From Prevotellaceae bacterium (GTDB lineage: Bacteria; Bacteroidota; Bacteroidia; Bacteroidales; UBA932), in the NCBI GenBank assembly GCA_031267855.1, contig JAIRYH010000109.1, forward strand, positions 1 through 7,729: DNA of 7,729 nucleotides, given 5' to 3'. This document shows positions 1-6,837 of the stretch, piece after piece. Every line of letters begins with the position of its first letter. The stretch's first letter is position 1. The translations under genes and the position numbers were made by a program. The notes beneath the pieces are model-generated. The model had not been told where the DNA came from. It did not search any database and saw nothing but the letters and a program-made list of their open reading frames with translations.

Positions 1-36
1 TTTTAGCCGTAATAGTTTTTGTAAAAAACGTACGCT

Positions 37-618
37 TCACTTTATTTTCACGTCCAGCATTTCATTTCCGTTGAGGAAAGCGCGCAGCCGGTCGCCGGCA
101 TGCAGGGCGCCGCTTGAAAGGGGTGTGTTGATAAAAATATAATCGCCTGTCCGGAGTGTGATAAATTGCGATATGTGGGGTATTATATCTTCCGGGCTGT
201 ACGGTATGGCGGCGTCCTGAAAAAATTCCTTCCCGTTAATCGACCAGTGCAGCGAGCATTTTTTTATGTCCGGAATTTCCGACACGGGGACAAAATCCGG
301 GCTGACAGGCGCAGCACAGTCAAACGAACGGGCGCAGTCGGCCGGCTGTCCGGCCAGCGTGCATTGCTGCCACAGGTCGTGTGCAAAAATGTCCATCCCT
401 GCCCCGATGGCATCGAAATAGCGCACGGCAAAGGGCGCTCCGATGCTCCGTCCCAGGCGGCTTATCCGCACCACCAGCGACAGGGTTGCGCGCAGGTCGT
501 GCGTATAATCGGGTATGAAAAACGGCTGGTTATTGCGCAACAAAGCGGTGTCGGGCTTGATGAAGAACACCGGCGGTTGCGACGGCGTCGAGGGGCAGGC
601 AATAAATATAAGTTTCAT
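37..618 (-). CDS. FAH-family protein, probably catalytically inactive
   Basis: This 193-residue protein belongs to the fumarylacetoacetate hydrolase (FAH/FAHD1-like) family of metal-dependent C-C hydrolases and decarboxylases. The fold signature is visible: PVFFIKPDTALL (residues 16-27), the RYFDAIGAGMDIFAHDL stretch (66-82), SFD near 98-100, and a C-terminal TGDYIFINTP...GDRLRAFLNG block. Bacteroidetes relatives known to me are about 200-205 residues, so the protein is slightly short. The missing residues fall at the N-terminus, where the family has an RNYxxHxxE segment carrying the catalytic His and Glu. The metal-binding ExE pair appears replaced by T45 and S47, the usual Lys is R97, and TGTP has become INTP. 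The metal-ligand Asp (D76) remains. The reading frame is intact, so a repurposed or inactive homologue is more likely than a broken gene. The ATG at 618 is preceded by a good Bacteroidetes promoter. Substrate unknown. Family assignment is firm; loss of activity is inferred from remembered family motifs. Confidence 0.88.
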   Translation of the reverse strand: MKLIFIACPSTPSQPPVFFIKPDTALLRNNQPFFIPDYTHDLRATLSLVVRISRLGRSIGAPFAVRYFDAIGAGMDIFAHDLWQQCTLAGQPADCARSFDCAAPVSPDFVPVSEIPDIKKCSLHWSINGKEFFQDAAIPYSPEDIIPHISQFITLRTGDYIFINTPLSSGALHAGDRLRAFLNGNEMLDVKIK

Positions 619-640
619 ATAAAGCAGTCAGAGATCGGTA

Positions 641-671
641 CAAATGTAGAAAATCATTGCCGGCTGGACAA
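641..671 (-). promoter_or_regulatory. Bacteroidetes-type promoter of the FAH-family gene
   Basis: Read on the minus strand, TTG (671-669) is followed after exactly 20 bases by TACATTTG (648-641). This matches the primary sigma-factor consensus of Bacteroidetes, TTG-N19-21-TAnnTTTG. Transcription would begin near 635, leaving a leader of about 15-20 bases before the ATG at 618. No Shine-Dalgarno sequence is seen, which is normal for this phylum. Confidence 0.6.
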
Positions 672-680
672 ATATATTTT

Positions 681-696
681 TATTTTCGTATTTTTG
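681..696 (+). promoter_or_regulatory. Candidate -7 boxes for cardiolipin synthase
   Basis: TATTTTTG at 689-696 fits the Bacteroidetes -7 box TAnnTTTG, but there is no TTG at the expected distance upstream. The adjacent TATTTTCG at 681-688 is one base off consensus and has a TTG (657-659) 21 bases upstream. Either could start transcription about 50 bases before the ATG at 749. The site lies back to back with the minus-strand promoter of the FAH-family gene, so the two genes are divergent and share a compact control region. Confidence 0.4.
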
Positions 697-748
697 TACT
701 TACTAATTACATGGATTGTGTACCGCACCGTCCCATTTTTTATCACAG

Positions 749-2218
749 ATGCTGCTTATCTTTTGGAATTTCCTGCATGAGTACTGGTACGAGCTCCTTT
801 CGGCGTTGTACTACATCACTGCATTGTGGGTGATATTTTTCATGGTCGGTAAAAAATTAGATCCCGTCAAAACCATTTCATGGAGCATCGTTCTTATCGC
901 CCTGCCATTTGTAGGGTTGGTATTTTATATTTTTTTAGGACAAAATTACCGGAAAGAAAAAATATTCAGCCTGAAGGAAATTCACGATTTGCTGGTCATC
1001 GACCAGCTGAGCAAGCAGCAGATTGCCATGTTTCACAAGCCGGGACAATATCCTTCGTCGGTAGAACGCTGTAAAAACATCATCACGCTTCTGCTCAATA
1101 ACAGTAAATCCATTTTTACCGAACACAATCATGTGGAAATATACAGCAGCGGCGAAACCACCCTGTCGGCCATGAAAGACGCCATCGGGCGGGCCAGCGA
1201 CAGCATTCACCTCGAATCATACATCATAGAAGACGACGAAATAGGAAATGAAATAAAAGACCTGCTGATACGGAAAGCGCGCGAAGGCGTTGAGGTGCGC
1301 GTGATTTATGACGATGTGGGCAGCTGGAATCTGTCGAAAAAATATGTGCAGTCGCTCCGGCAGGCAGGGGTAGAAATAGTTCCTTTTGCAAAGGTGCACA
1401 TCCTGCATCGAAGCGGCACCAAGGTGAATTATCGCAATCACCGGAAAATTCTGGTAGTGGACGGGTACATCGGTTTCATGGGAGGTATCAACGTGGCAGA
1501 CCGCTATGTTACGGGCGGTAAATTCGGCGCATGGCGCGACACGCACATGCGCATTGAAGGCGAAGCAGTGCCCTTGTTGCAAGCCATTTTTCTGCTGGAT
1601 TGGTACTTTGTGACGAAAAAACAAATGGGACAGCGCAAGCGCTACTATCCCGATGCCCGGGGACACGCCGCCTGCCCGATGCAAATTGCTTCTTCCGGCC
1701 CCGACAGCGACTGGGCAAGCGTAATGCAGGCTTACTTTGCTGCGATTGTTCAGGCAAAAGACCATATTTATATTACCACACCATACTTTACGCCGAATGA
1801 AAGCATCCTCACGGCAATAAAGACGGCGTCGCTCGGCGGGGTAGACGTGCGGCTGGTTATTCCGGCGCGTTCCGATTCAAAAGTCGTTTATTTCAGTACG
1901 CGCTCCTACTTTTCGGAGCTCCTCGAAGCAGGCGTAAAAATATACCTGTTCCAAAAAGGATTCAATCATTCAAAAGTGATGATGGTGGACGGATACTTTG
2001 CGGCAGTAGGATCTGCAAATATGGATATACGCAGTTTCGAGCATAATTTCGAAATTATTTCATTAATTTACGATGAAGAAATTACCCGGAAACTGGAACT
2101 GCAATTCCACGAAGATATGAGCTACAGCCGCCTGGTACGTCTGCGCTGGTGGAATAAACGCAGCCGCTGGTCGAAATCGAAAGAATCGCTGGCGCGGCTG
2201 TGCAGCCCGCTGCTGTAA
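749..2218 (+). CDS. cls: Cardiolipin synthase (PLD family)
   Basis: This membrane enzyme condenses two phosphatidylglycerol molecules into cardiolipin and glycerol. The N-terminus has two hydrophobic segments (about residues 11-31 and 41-61) ending in FLGQNYRK, the usual PLDc_N anchor. Two phospholipase D catalytic motifs follow: HRKILVVD with a downstream GGIN (His at about 231) and HSKVMMVD with a downstream GSAN (His at about 407). Both keep the H-x-K-x4-D pattern, so the enzyme should be active. The C-terminus ends ESLARLCSPLL, typical of bacterial Cls. From the ATG at 749 the protein has 489 residues, close to the family norm of about 480. The frame extends upstream to a TTG at 716, but those 11 residues do not resemble a family N-terminus, so 749 is preferred. 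It is followed after 54 bases by the exonuclease gene on the same strand. Confidence 0.95.
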   Translation: MLLIFWNFLHEYWYELLSALYYITALWVIFFMVGKKLDPVKTISWSIVLIALPFVGLVFYIFLGQNYRKEKIFSLKEIHDLLVIDQLSKQQIAMFHKPGQYPSSVERCKNIITLLLNNSKSIFTEHNHVEIYSSGETTLSAMKDAIGRASDSIHLESYIIEDDEIGNEIKDLLIRKAREGVEVRVIYDDVGSWNLSKKYVQSLRQAGVEIVPFAKVHILHRSGTKVNYRNHRKILVVDGYIGFMGGINVADRYVTGGKFGAWRDTHMRIEGEAVPLLQAIFLLDWYFVTKKQMGQRKRYYPDARGHAACPMQIASSGPDSDWASVMQAYFAAIVQAKDHIYITTPYFTPNESILTAIKTASLGGVDVRLVIPARSDSKVVYFSTRSYFSELLEAGVKIYLFQKGFNHSKVMMVDGYFAAVGSANMDIRSFEHNFEIISLIYDEEITRKLELQFHEDMSYSRLVRLRWWNKRSRWSKSKESLARLCSPLL

Positions 2219-2240
2219 AGTCAGGCATGAAATGAACTAT

Positions 2241-2288
2241 TTAAATTGTGAAATCCTTAAATCTTTAAAACCTTGAAATCTTTAAACC
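2241..2288 (+). repeat. A/T-rich octamer tandem repeat overlapping the next start codon
   Basis: Six degenerate 8-base units can be laid out end to end: TTAAATTG, TGAAATCC, TTAAATCT, TTAAAACC, TTGAAATC, TTTAAACC. The consensus is roughly TTAAATCC. The array fills most of the gap after cls and runs into the exonuclease gene, supplying its TTG start codon at 2273 and the first five codons. Period and boundaries are read directly; the units differ enough that this is an old or degenerate array. Confidence 0.65.
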
Positions 2289-2992
2289 CCGTAAACATTG
2301 AGCATGTCCTGTTCCTGGATATTGAAACCGTTCCGCAAACTGCTTCGTACAACGATTTGCCGGAGCACATGAAAGATCTGTGGGAAAAAAAATCGGCAAA
2401 TTTCCGCACCGGAAACCAAACGGCAGAAAATACTTACGAGCGCGCGGGAATTTGGGCGGAATTTGGAAAAATCATCTGTATCTCGGCAGGATTTGTGCGG
2501 ACACGTGAGAAAAAGAAAATTTTCCGCGTGAAATCATTTTCCGGAGATGATGAAAAAAAGCTGCTGGTGCAATTTTGCGATATGCTGCGTGTTTTTTTTG
2601 CACGGAAAAACCATGCACAGCTATGCGCGCACAACGGCAAGGAATTTGACTTCCCATACATTGCCCGCCGCCTGCTCATCAACGGGCTAAAACTTCCCCC
2701 CATGTTGCATGTCGCAGGATGCAAGCCCTGGGAAGTACCTTTCCTCGACACCATGGAACTGTGGAAATTCGGCGACTACAAGCATTTTTGTTCGCTGGAT
2801 TTATTGACGACTATCCTCGACATCCCCTCGCCCAAAGACGACATTGACGGAAGCCAGGTAGCGGCGGTCTATTACGAAGGAAAAAACATGGAGCGCATTG
2901 TGCGCTATTGCGAAAAGGACGCCATGGCGGTGGCGCAGCTACTACTGCGCTACCGCGGCGAATCCCTGCTGTCGGAAATGGAAAGCGTTTGA
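2273..2992 (+). CDS. Predicted PolB-like 3'-5' exonuclease (DEDDy)
   Basis: This 239-residue protein resembles the stand-alone 3'-5' exonuclease family related to the proofreading domain of family B DNA polymerases (DNA_pol_B_exo2 type). All three exonuclease motifs are present: Exo I as FLDIET (D16, E18), Exo II as HNGKEFDF (N121, D126) and Exo III as YCEKD (Y212, D216). These give the complete two-metal DEDDy catalytic set. AGIWAEFGKIICIS (about 58-71) is also typical of the family. No polymerase domain follows, so a role in DNA repair or nucleic-acid trimming is likely, but the substrate is not known. The only usable start is TTG at 2273: an in-frame TAA lies at 2258, and no ATG precedes Exo I. 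This gives a normal family N-terminus of about 12 residues before Exo I. The gene follows cls by 54 bases and may be transcribed with it. Confidence 0.88.
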   Translation: MKSLNPVNIEHVLFLDIETVPQTASYNDLPEHMKDLWEKKSANFRTGNQTAENTYERAGIWAEFGKIICISAGFVRTREKKKIFRVKSFSGDDEKKLLVQFCDMLRVFFARKNHAQLCAHNGKEFDFPYIARRLLINGLKLPPMLHVAGCKPWEVPFLDTMELWKFGDYKHFCSLDLLTTILDIPSPKDDIDGSQVAAVYYEGKNMERIVRYCEKDAMAVAQLLLRYRGESLLSEMESV

Positions 2993-3003
2993 CAAATGTG
3001 GCG

Positions 3004-3034
3004 ATACCGGCTTATTATAGCCTGATGGTATTTT
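3004..3034 (+). terminator. Weak possible terminator hairpin
   Basis: ATACC (3004-3008) can pair with GGTAT (3027-3031), and GGCT (3009-3012) with AGCC (3019-3022), leaving a 6-base loop and a 4-base bulge. Only a short T run follows. It lies 12 bases after the exonuclease stop codon, where a terminator would be expected. The bulge and short T tract make this tentative. Confidence 0.25.
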
Positions 3035-3074
3035 GATTCAAAAATATGAAAAAAGAAAAAGGTATCGTTTATTT

Positions 3075-3220
3075 TTATCGCCGGCGAATCTTGACACGTT
3101 CCATCAAATCTTTTTCACATTTTTTGATATTAGTCACCACCTGCCGGCATTTGCGGTTCATGATGCCCCTCTACCGTCAGCGTGTAAATATCGCCTGCAA
3201 TTTTTTTAGTATAGCCAAAA
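3075..3220 (-). other. Possible gene remnant or tiny ORF in the gap before purA
   Basis: The minus strand of the exonuclease-purA gap has two overlapping frames with protein-like composition. One ends GDIYTLTVEGHHEPQ...GGD at a stop at 3132-3130. The other, ATG at 3161 to stop at 3075, encodes 28 residues ending EKDLMERVKIRRR and has AGAGGGG shortly before the ATG. Joining them needs one frameshift near 3136-3142. No family is recognised. It could be a decayed gene end, a small peptide gene or chance. Confidence 0.15.
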
Positions 3221-3227
3221 AAATGTG

Positions 3228-3235
3228 TACATTTG
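3228..3235 (+). promoter_or_regulatory. -7 box of the purA promoter
   Basis: TACATTTG fits the Bacteroidetes TAnnTTTG box exactly and is the same 8-mer as in the FAH-gene promoter. A T-rich run at 3201-3207 lies at the distance expected for the upstream TTG element but does not match it exactly. Transcription would start near 3240, about 19 bases before the purA ATG, leaving no room for a leader riboswitch. Confidence 0.55.
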
Positions 3236-3258
3236 CAGCGTAAATAAAAACATATTTT

Positions 3259-4521
3259 ATGAAAGTAAATGTAGTGCTCGGCCTGCAATGGGGCGACGAA
3301 GGGAAAGGTAAAATCGTAGACGTGCTCACGCCGGCTTATGCTGTCATTGCGCGTTTTCAGGGAGGCCCCAATGCGGGGCACTCGCTCGAATTTGACGACA
3401 AAAAATTTGTGCTGCACACCATTCCGTCGGGCATTTTTCACGACAAGGTAACGAACATCATCGGCAGCGGCGTAGTCATTGACCCGGTAATTCTTGTGGA
3501 AGAAACGAAACAGCTGAAACAGCTCGGCGTCCCGGTTTATGAGCGGTTGCTGATTGCCAAGCGCGCACATCTTATTCTTCCCACGCACCGTATCATTGAT
3601 GCGGCTTCGGAAGCGGCGAAAGGCAATACAAAAATCGGTTCGACGCTGAAAGGCATCGGGCCGGCCTACATGGACAAGACCGGTCGCAACGGCTTGCGCA
3701 TCGGCGATATCCTCTCGCCCGCCTTCATGGAGCGCTACGAACTGCTGAAGCTAAAACACCTTGAATTTCTCAAGCAGTTCGACTTTGCGTACAATGTGGC
3801 GGATTACGAAAAGCAATGGCTGCAAAGCATCGAAGAAATAAAGAAGTTTCCGCTTATCGAAAGCGAATATGTCATCAACGAAGCGCTTTCCCGCTCGCAA
3901 AAGATTTTGGCGGAAGGTGCGCAGGGTTCACTGCTGGATGTTGATTTCGGATCGTATCCGTTTGTAACCTCCTCCAACACCGTGTGTGCCGGGGCCTGTA
4001 CGGGACTGGGCATTGCGCCGGGAAAAATCGGCGAAGTGTTCGGCATCTTCAAGGCTTACTGTACGCGCGTGGGCAGCGGCCCTTTTCCTACCGAACTAAA
4101 CGACGAAACAGGCGAACGCCTTCGCCGGACAGGACACGAATTCGGCGCAACAACCGGCCGTGCGCGCCGCACGGGCTGGCTCGACCTTGTGGCGCTCAAA
4201 TATGCCGTCATGATTAGCGGCGTGACGCAGCTGTTCATGACAAAAGCCGATGTGCTGGATACGTTCGACGCCATAAAGGTGGCTGTTGCCTACAAAATAA
4301 ACGGAAAAGAAACGCAGCAACTGACTTTTGAAACCAATGAGCCGATAACGCCGGTTTACAAGGAATTTAAAGGATGGAAACGACCAATAACCGCCATTCG
4401 CAACGAAGATGAATTACCGTTTGACTTGATGAACTATGTCCGTTTTATTGAAAAAGAAACCGGCGTGCCGGTGAAAATTATCTCTGTCGGCCCCAAGAGA
4501 GAACAAACAATCATAAGATAA
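3259..4521 (+). CDS. purA: Adenylosuccinate synthetase
   Basis: PurA joins IMP and aspartate using GTP to form adenylosuccinate, the committed step towards AMP, in the cytoplasm. The 420-residue protein is complete and of normal length. The N-terminal GLQWGDEGKGK holds the phosphate-binding loop and catalytic D13; GGPNAGHS carries catalytic H41. GIGPAYMDKTGRNG, the EGAQGSLLDVDFG IMP-site block, SSNTVCAGACTGLGI, GSGPFPTEL and GATTGRARRTGWLD follow in the normal order. The GGPNAGHS and STLKGIGP variants are typical of Bacteroidetes rather than Proteobacteria. The ATG at 3259 starts right at the conserved N-terminal strand and lies just downstream of a TAnnTTTG promoter box. purL follows after 39 bases, so the two are probably one transcription unit for purine synthesis. 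Confidence 0.98.
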   Translation: MKVNVVLGLQWGDEGKGKIVDVLTPAYAVIARFQGGPNAGHSLEFDDKKFVLHTIPSGIFHDKVTNIIGSGVVIDPVILVEETKQLKQLGVPVYERLLIAKRAHLILPTHRIIDAASEAAKGNTKIGSTLKGIGPAYMDKTGRNGLRIGDILSPAFMERYELLKLKHLEFLKQFDFAYNVADYEKQWLQSIEEIKKFPLIESEYVINEALSRSQKILAEGAQGSLLDVDFGSYPFVTSSNTVCAGACTGLGIAPGKIGEVFGIFKAYCTRVGSGPFPTELNDETGERLRRTGHEFGATTGRARRTGWLDLVALKYAVMISGVTQLFMTKADVLDTFDAIKVAVAYKINGKETQQLTFETNEPITPVYKEFKGWKRPITAIRNEDELPFDLMNYVRFIEKETGVPVKIISVGPKREQTIIR

Positions 4522-4549
4522 TTTAAGCATAAAGAACCAGCCCGGAAGC

Positions 4550-4557
4550 GGAGAAGG
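4550..4557 (+). promoter_or_regulatory. Shine-Dalgarno-like site of purL
   Basis: GGAGAAGG lies three bases before the purL ATG. Purine-rich sites of this strength are uncommon in this phylum and none is obvious before the other genes here, so it supports the start at 4561. The short spacing makes it less than ideal. Confidence 0.4.
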
Positions 4558-4560
4558 ATC

Positions 4561-6837
4561 ATGAAAAAAACAGATAAAAAACAAGCAGCAGAGCAGGAAC
4601 TTTACGACGCCGCAAAAGAAATCGGACTGCTGCCCGAAGAAGTAAACCGGATAAAAACGCTACTCGGACGCACGCCGAATTATACGGAACTCAGCATTTA
4701 CGCAGCCATGTGGAGCGAACATGCGTCGTACAAAAACTCCATCCGATGGCTGAAAACACTGCCCGGGAAAGGCAAACACATTCTGGCGGAAGCCGGCGAA
4801 GAAAACGCCGGATTGATTGATGTCGGCGACGGCTGGGCATGCGCATTTAAAATCGAATCGCACAACCATCCGAGCGCCGTGGAACCCGTGCAGGGAGCAG
4901 CAACCGGAGTAGGCGGCATCAACCGCGACATATTCACCATGGGCGCGCGCCCGATAGCGCAGCTCAACTCGCTGCGTTTCGGCAATCCGGACGACGAACA
5001 CACCAAATGGCTGGTCAAGGGCGTGGTCAAGGGAATCAGTCATTACGGCAACTGCTTCGGCGTGCCCGTAGTCGGCGGAGAAGTAGCGTTCGACGACTGC
5101 TACACCGTCAATCCGCTCGTAAATGCCATGTCCGTGGGGCTGGTTCGCACGGGTGAAACCATTTCGGCAACGGCCAAAGGCAACGGTAATCCGGTGTACA
5201 TTGTAGGCTCCGCTACCGGAAAAGACGGCATTCACGGCGCCACGTTTGCTTCGGCGAACATCACGGAAGATTCGGCGAACGATATTCCCTCCATCCAGGT
5301 GGGCGACCCGTTCATGGAAAAACTGCTGCTTGAAGCCTCGCTGGAACTCATCCAAAGCGGCGCGGTAGTGGGCATGCAGGACATGGGTGCTGCCGGCATC
5401 ATCTGCTCGACTTCCGAAATGAGCGAACGCGGCGGCTGCGGCATGCGCATTGACCTGGACAAAGTACCGGTGCGGCAAGCCGGCATGGAAGCATGGGAAA
5501 TCCTGCTCTCCGAATCGCAGGAACGCATGCTGGTGGTGGTGAAAAAAGGAAAAGAGAAAAACGTTGAAGCCATATTTAAAAAGTGGGATTTGGCTTGCCG
5601 GATCATCGGCGAAATTATTCCCGAAGACAAACTGCTGTTTTATTACCACGGCAAACCGGTTGCCGACGTGCCGGCGGCTTCGCTCGTCCTGGGCGGCGGC
5701 GCGCCGGTGTATGAACGCGAATACAAGGAACCGGCATACTTCAAAAAATGGAAAACATTCTCCATTCATTCCGTGCGGCAACCGGACGACCTGAAAAAAG
5801 TAGCCCTGGCACTGGCAGGCTACCCGAACATTGCAAGCAAGCGATGGGTGTACGAACAATACGATTCGATGGTACGTACCGTAAACATGAGTACGAACTG
5901 CCCGTCGGATGCGGCCATCGTGAACATCAAAGGCACGAACCGCGCACTGGCGCTCACAACCGACTGCAACGGACGCTACGTGAAAGCCGATCCCGAAACC
6001 GGCGCCATGATCGCGGTAGCGGAAGCCGCGCGCAATGTAGTCTGCTCCGGCGCCGAACCCTGCGCCATCACCAACTGCCTGAACTTCGGCAACCCCTATA
6101 ACCCCGAAGTCTACTGGCAATTTGTACACGCCGTAAAAGGCATGGGACGCATGTGCGAAAAACTGGGAACACCTGTTACCGGCGGCAACGTGAGCTTTTA
6201 CAATCAATACGAAATAAAGGGAAAAACCGAAGCCGTATTCCCCACCCCCGTTATCGGCATGCTGGGAATACTGACCGACAAAGCGCACCAAACGCCGCTC
6301 GCTTTCCGCAGCAAGGGCGACATGATTTATCTCATCGGCAAATCGCACGACGACATAGCCTCCTCCGAATACCTCTGCCGCTACCACGGCATCAGAGAAT
6401 CGCCGGCGCCCCGCTTCGATGCGGAGGAAGAACTGCTGGTGCAGAAAACCCTGCTCGGCGCCATCCGCAAGGGACTTGTCGCCAGCGCCCATGACGTGTC
6501 CGACGGCGGACTCTTCATTACCCTCCTGGAATCGGCCATGCCCAACAGACTGGGCTTCGACATCACGACCGACTCGGAAATACGCGAAGACGCCTTCCTG
6601 TTCGGCGAATCGCAAAGCCGTGTGGTTGTTTCGGTTTCGCCGAACATGGAAACCGCATTCGTAGACTACATGTACCGGCAAAAAACAACGGTCACCACGC
6701 TCGGGCATGTCACCAAAAACGAACTGCGCATCGACGATGATTCGTTTGGATTCGTAAACGACTGGAAAGAAATCTATGACCATGCACTGGAAAAAATCAT
6801 CACAGGACAAGCCCCCGACCCCTCAAAAGACGCATAA
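4561..6837 (+). CDS. purL: Phosphoribosylformylglycinamidine synthase, small-type PurL
   Basis: PurL converts FGAR, glutamine-derived ammonia and ATP to FGAM, the fourth step of IMP synthesis. At 758 residues this is the small form, which lacks the fused glutaminase domain of the roughly 1,300-residue enzyme and should need separate PurQ and PurS; neither gene is in the window. The protein shows the duplicated AIRS-like fold. The first half has [21 protein letters not shown] (from residue 99, His at 101 and 103), [13 protein letters not shown] and MQDMGAAGI. The second half has [31 protein letters not shown] and AHDVSDGGL (643-651). All blocks are in order and unbroken. An SD-like sequence precedes the ATG. 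The last 62 bases overlap the longest form of the ubiE gene. A very long open frame on the opposite strand is a by-product of codon use. Confidence 0.97.
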   Translation: MKKTDKKQAAEQELYDAAKEIGLLPEEVNRIKTLLGRTPNYTELSIYAAMWSEHASYKNSIRWLKTLPGKGKHILAEAGEENAGLIDVGDGWACAFKIESHNHPSAVEPVQGAATGVGGINRDIFTMGARPIAQLNSLRFGNPDDEHTKWLVKGVVKGISHYGNCFGVPVVGGEVAFDDCYTVNPLVNAMSVGLVRTGETISATAKGNGNPVYIVGSATGKDGIHGATFASANITEDSANDIPSIQVGDPFMEKLLLEASLELIQSGAVVGMQDMGAAGIICSTSEMSERGGCGMRIDLDKVPVRQAGMEAWEILLSESQERMLVVVKKGKEKNVEAIFKKWDLACRIIGEIIPEDKLLFYYHGKPVADVPAASLVLGGGAPVYEREYKEPAYFKKWKTFSIHSVRQPDDLKKVALALAGYPNIASKRWVYEQYDSMVRTVNMSTNCPSDAAIVNIKGTNRALALTTDCNGRYVKADPETGAMIAVAEAARNVVCSGAEPCAITNCLNFGNPYNPEVYWQFVHAVKGMGRMCEKLGTPVTGGNVSFYNQYEIKGKTEAVFPTPVIGMLGILTDKAHQTPLAFRSKGDMIYLIGKSHDDIASSEYLCRYHGIRESPAPRFDAEEELLVQKTLLGAIRKGLVASAHDVSDGGLFITLLESAMPNRLGFDITTDSEIREDAFLFGESQSRVVVSVSPNMETAFVDYMYRQKTTVTTLGHVTKNELRIDDDSFGFVNDWKEIYDHALEKIITGQAPDPSKDA

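Noticed and set aside
15..29. Terminator for the FAH-family gene (GTTTTT and AAAAAAC pairing)
   Set aside because: The stem is only A/T-rich with a 2-base loop and no GC core, so it is not convincing.
166..780. 204-codon plus-strand open frame across the FAH-family gene
   Set aside because: It is antisense to a gene with a clear family match and runs through both promoters; the translation is Arg-rich and lacks domain features.
3046..3243. 65-codon plus-strand ORF in the gap before purA
   Set aside because: Its translation has no recognisable feature, it ends inside the purA promoter region, and it has no promoter box of its own at a suitable distance.
3201..3258. Purine riboswitch in the purA leader
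   Set aside because: The predicted start site leaves only about 19 bases before the ATG, and no conserved purine-aptamer core was seen.
4660..6810. 716-codon open frame on the minus strand opposite purL
   Set aside because: It lies wholly against a clear, complete purL; its translation is rich in Phe, His, Val and Arg with no recognisable motif, as expected from the reverse complement of GC-biased codons.
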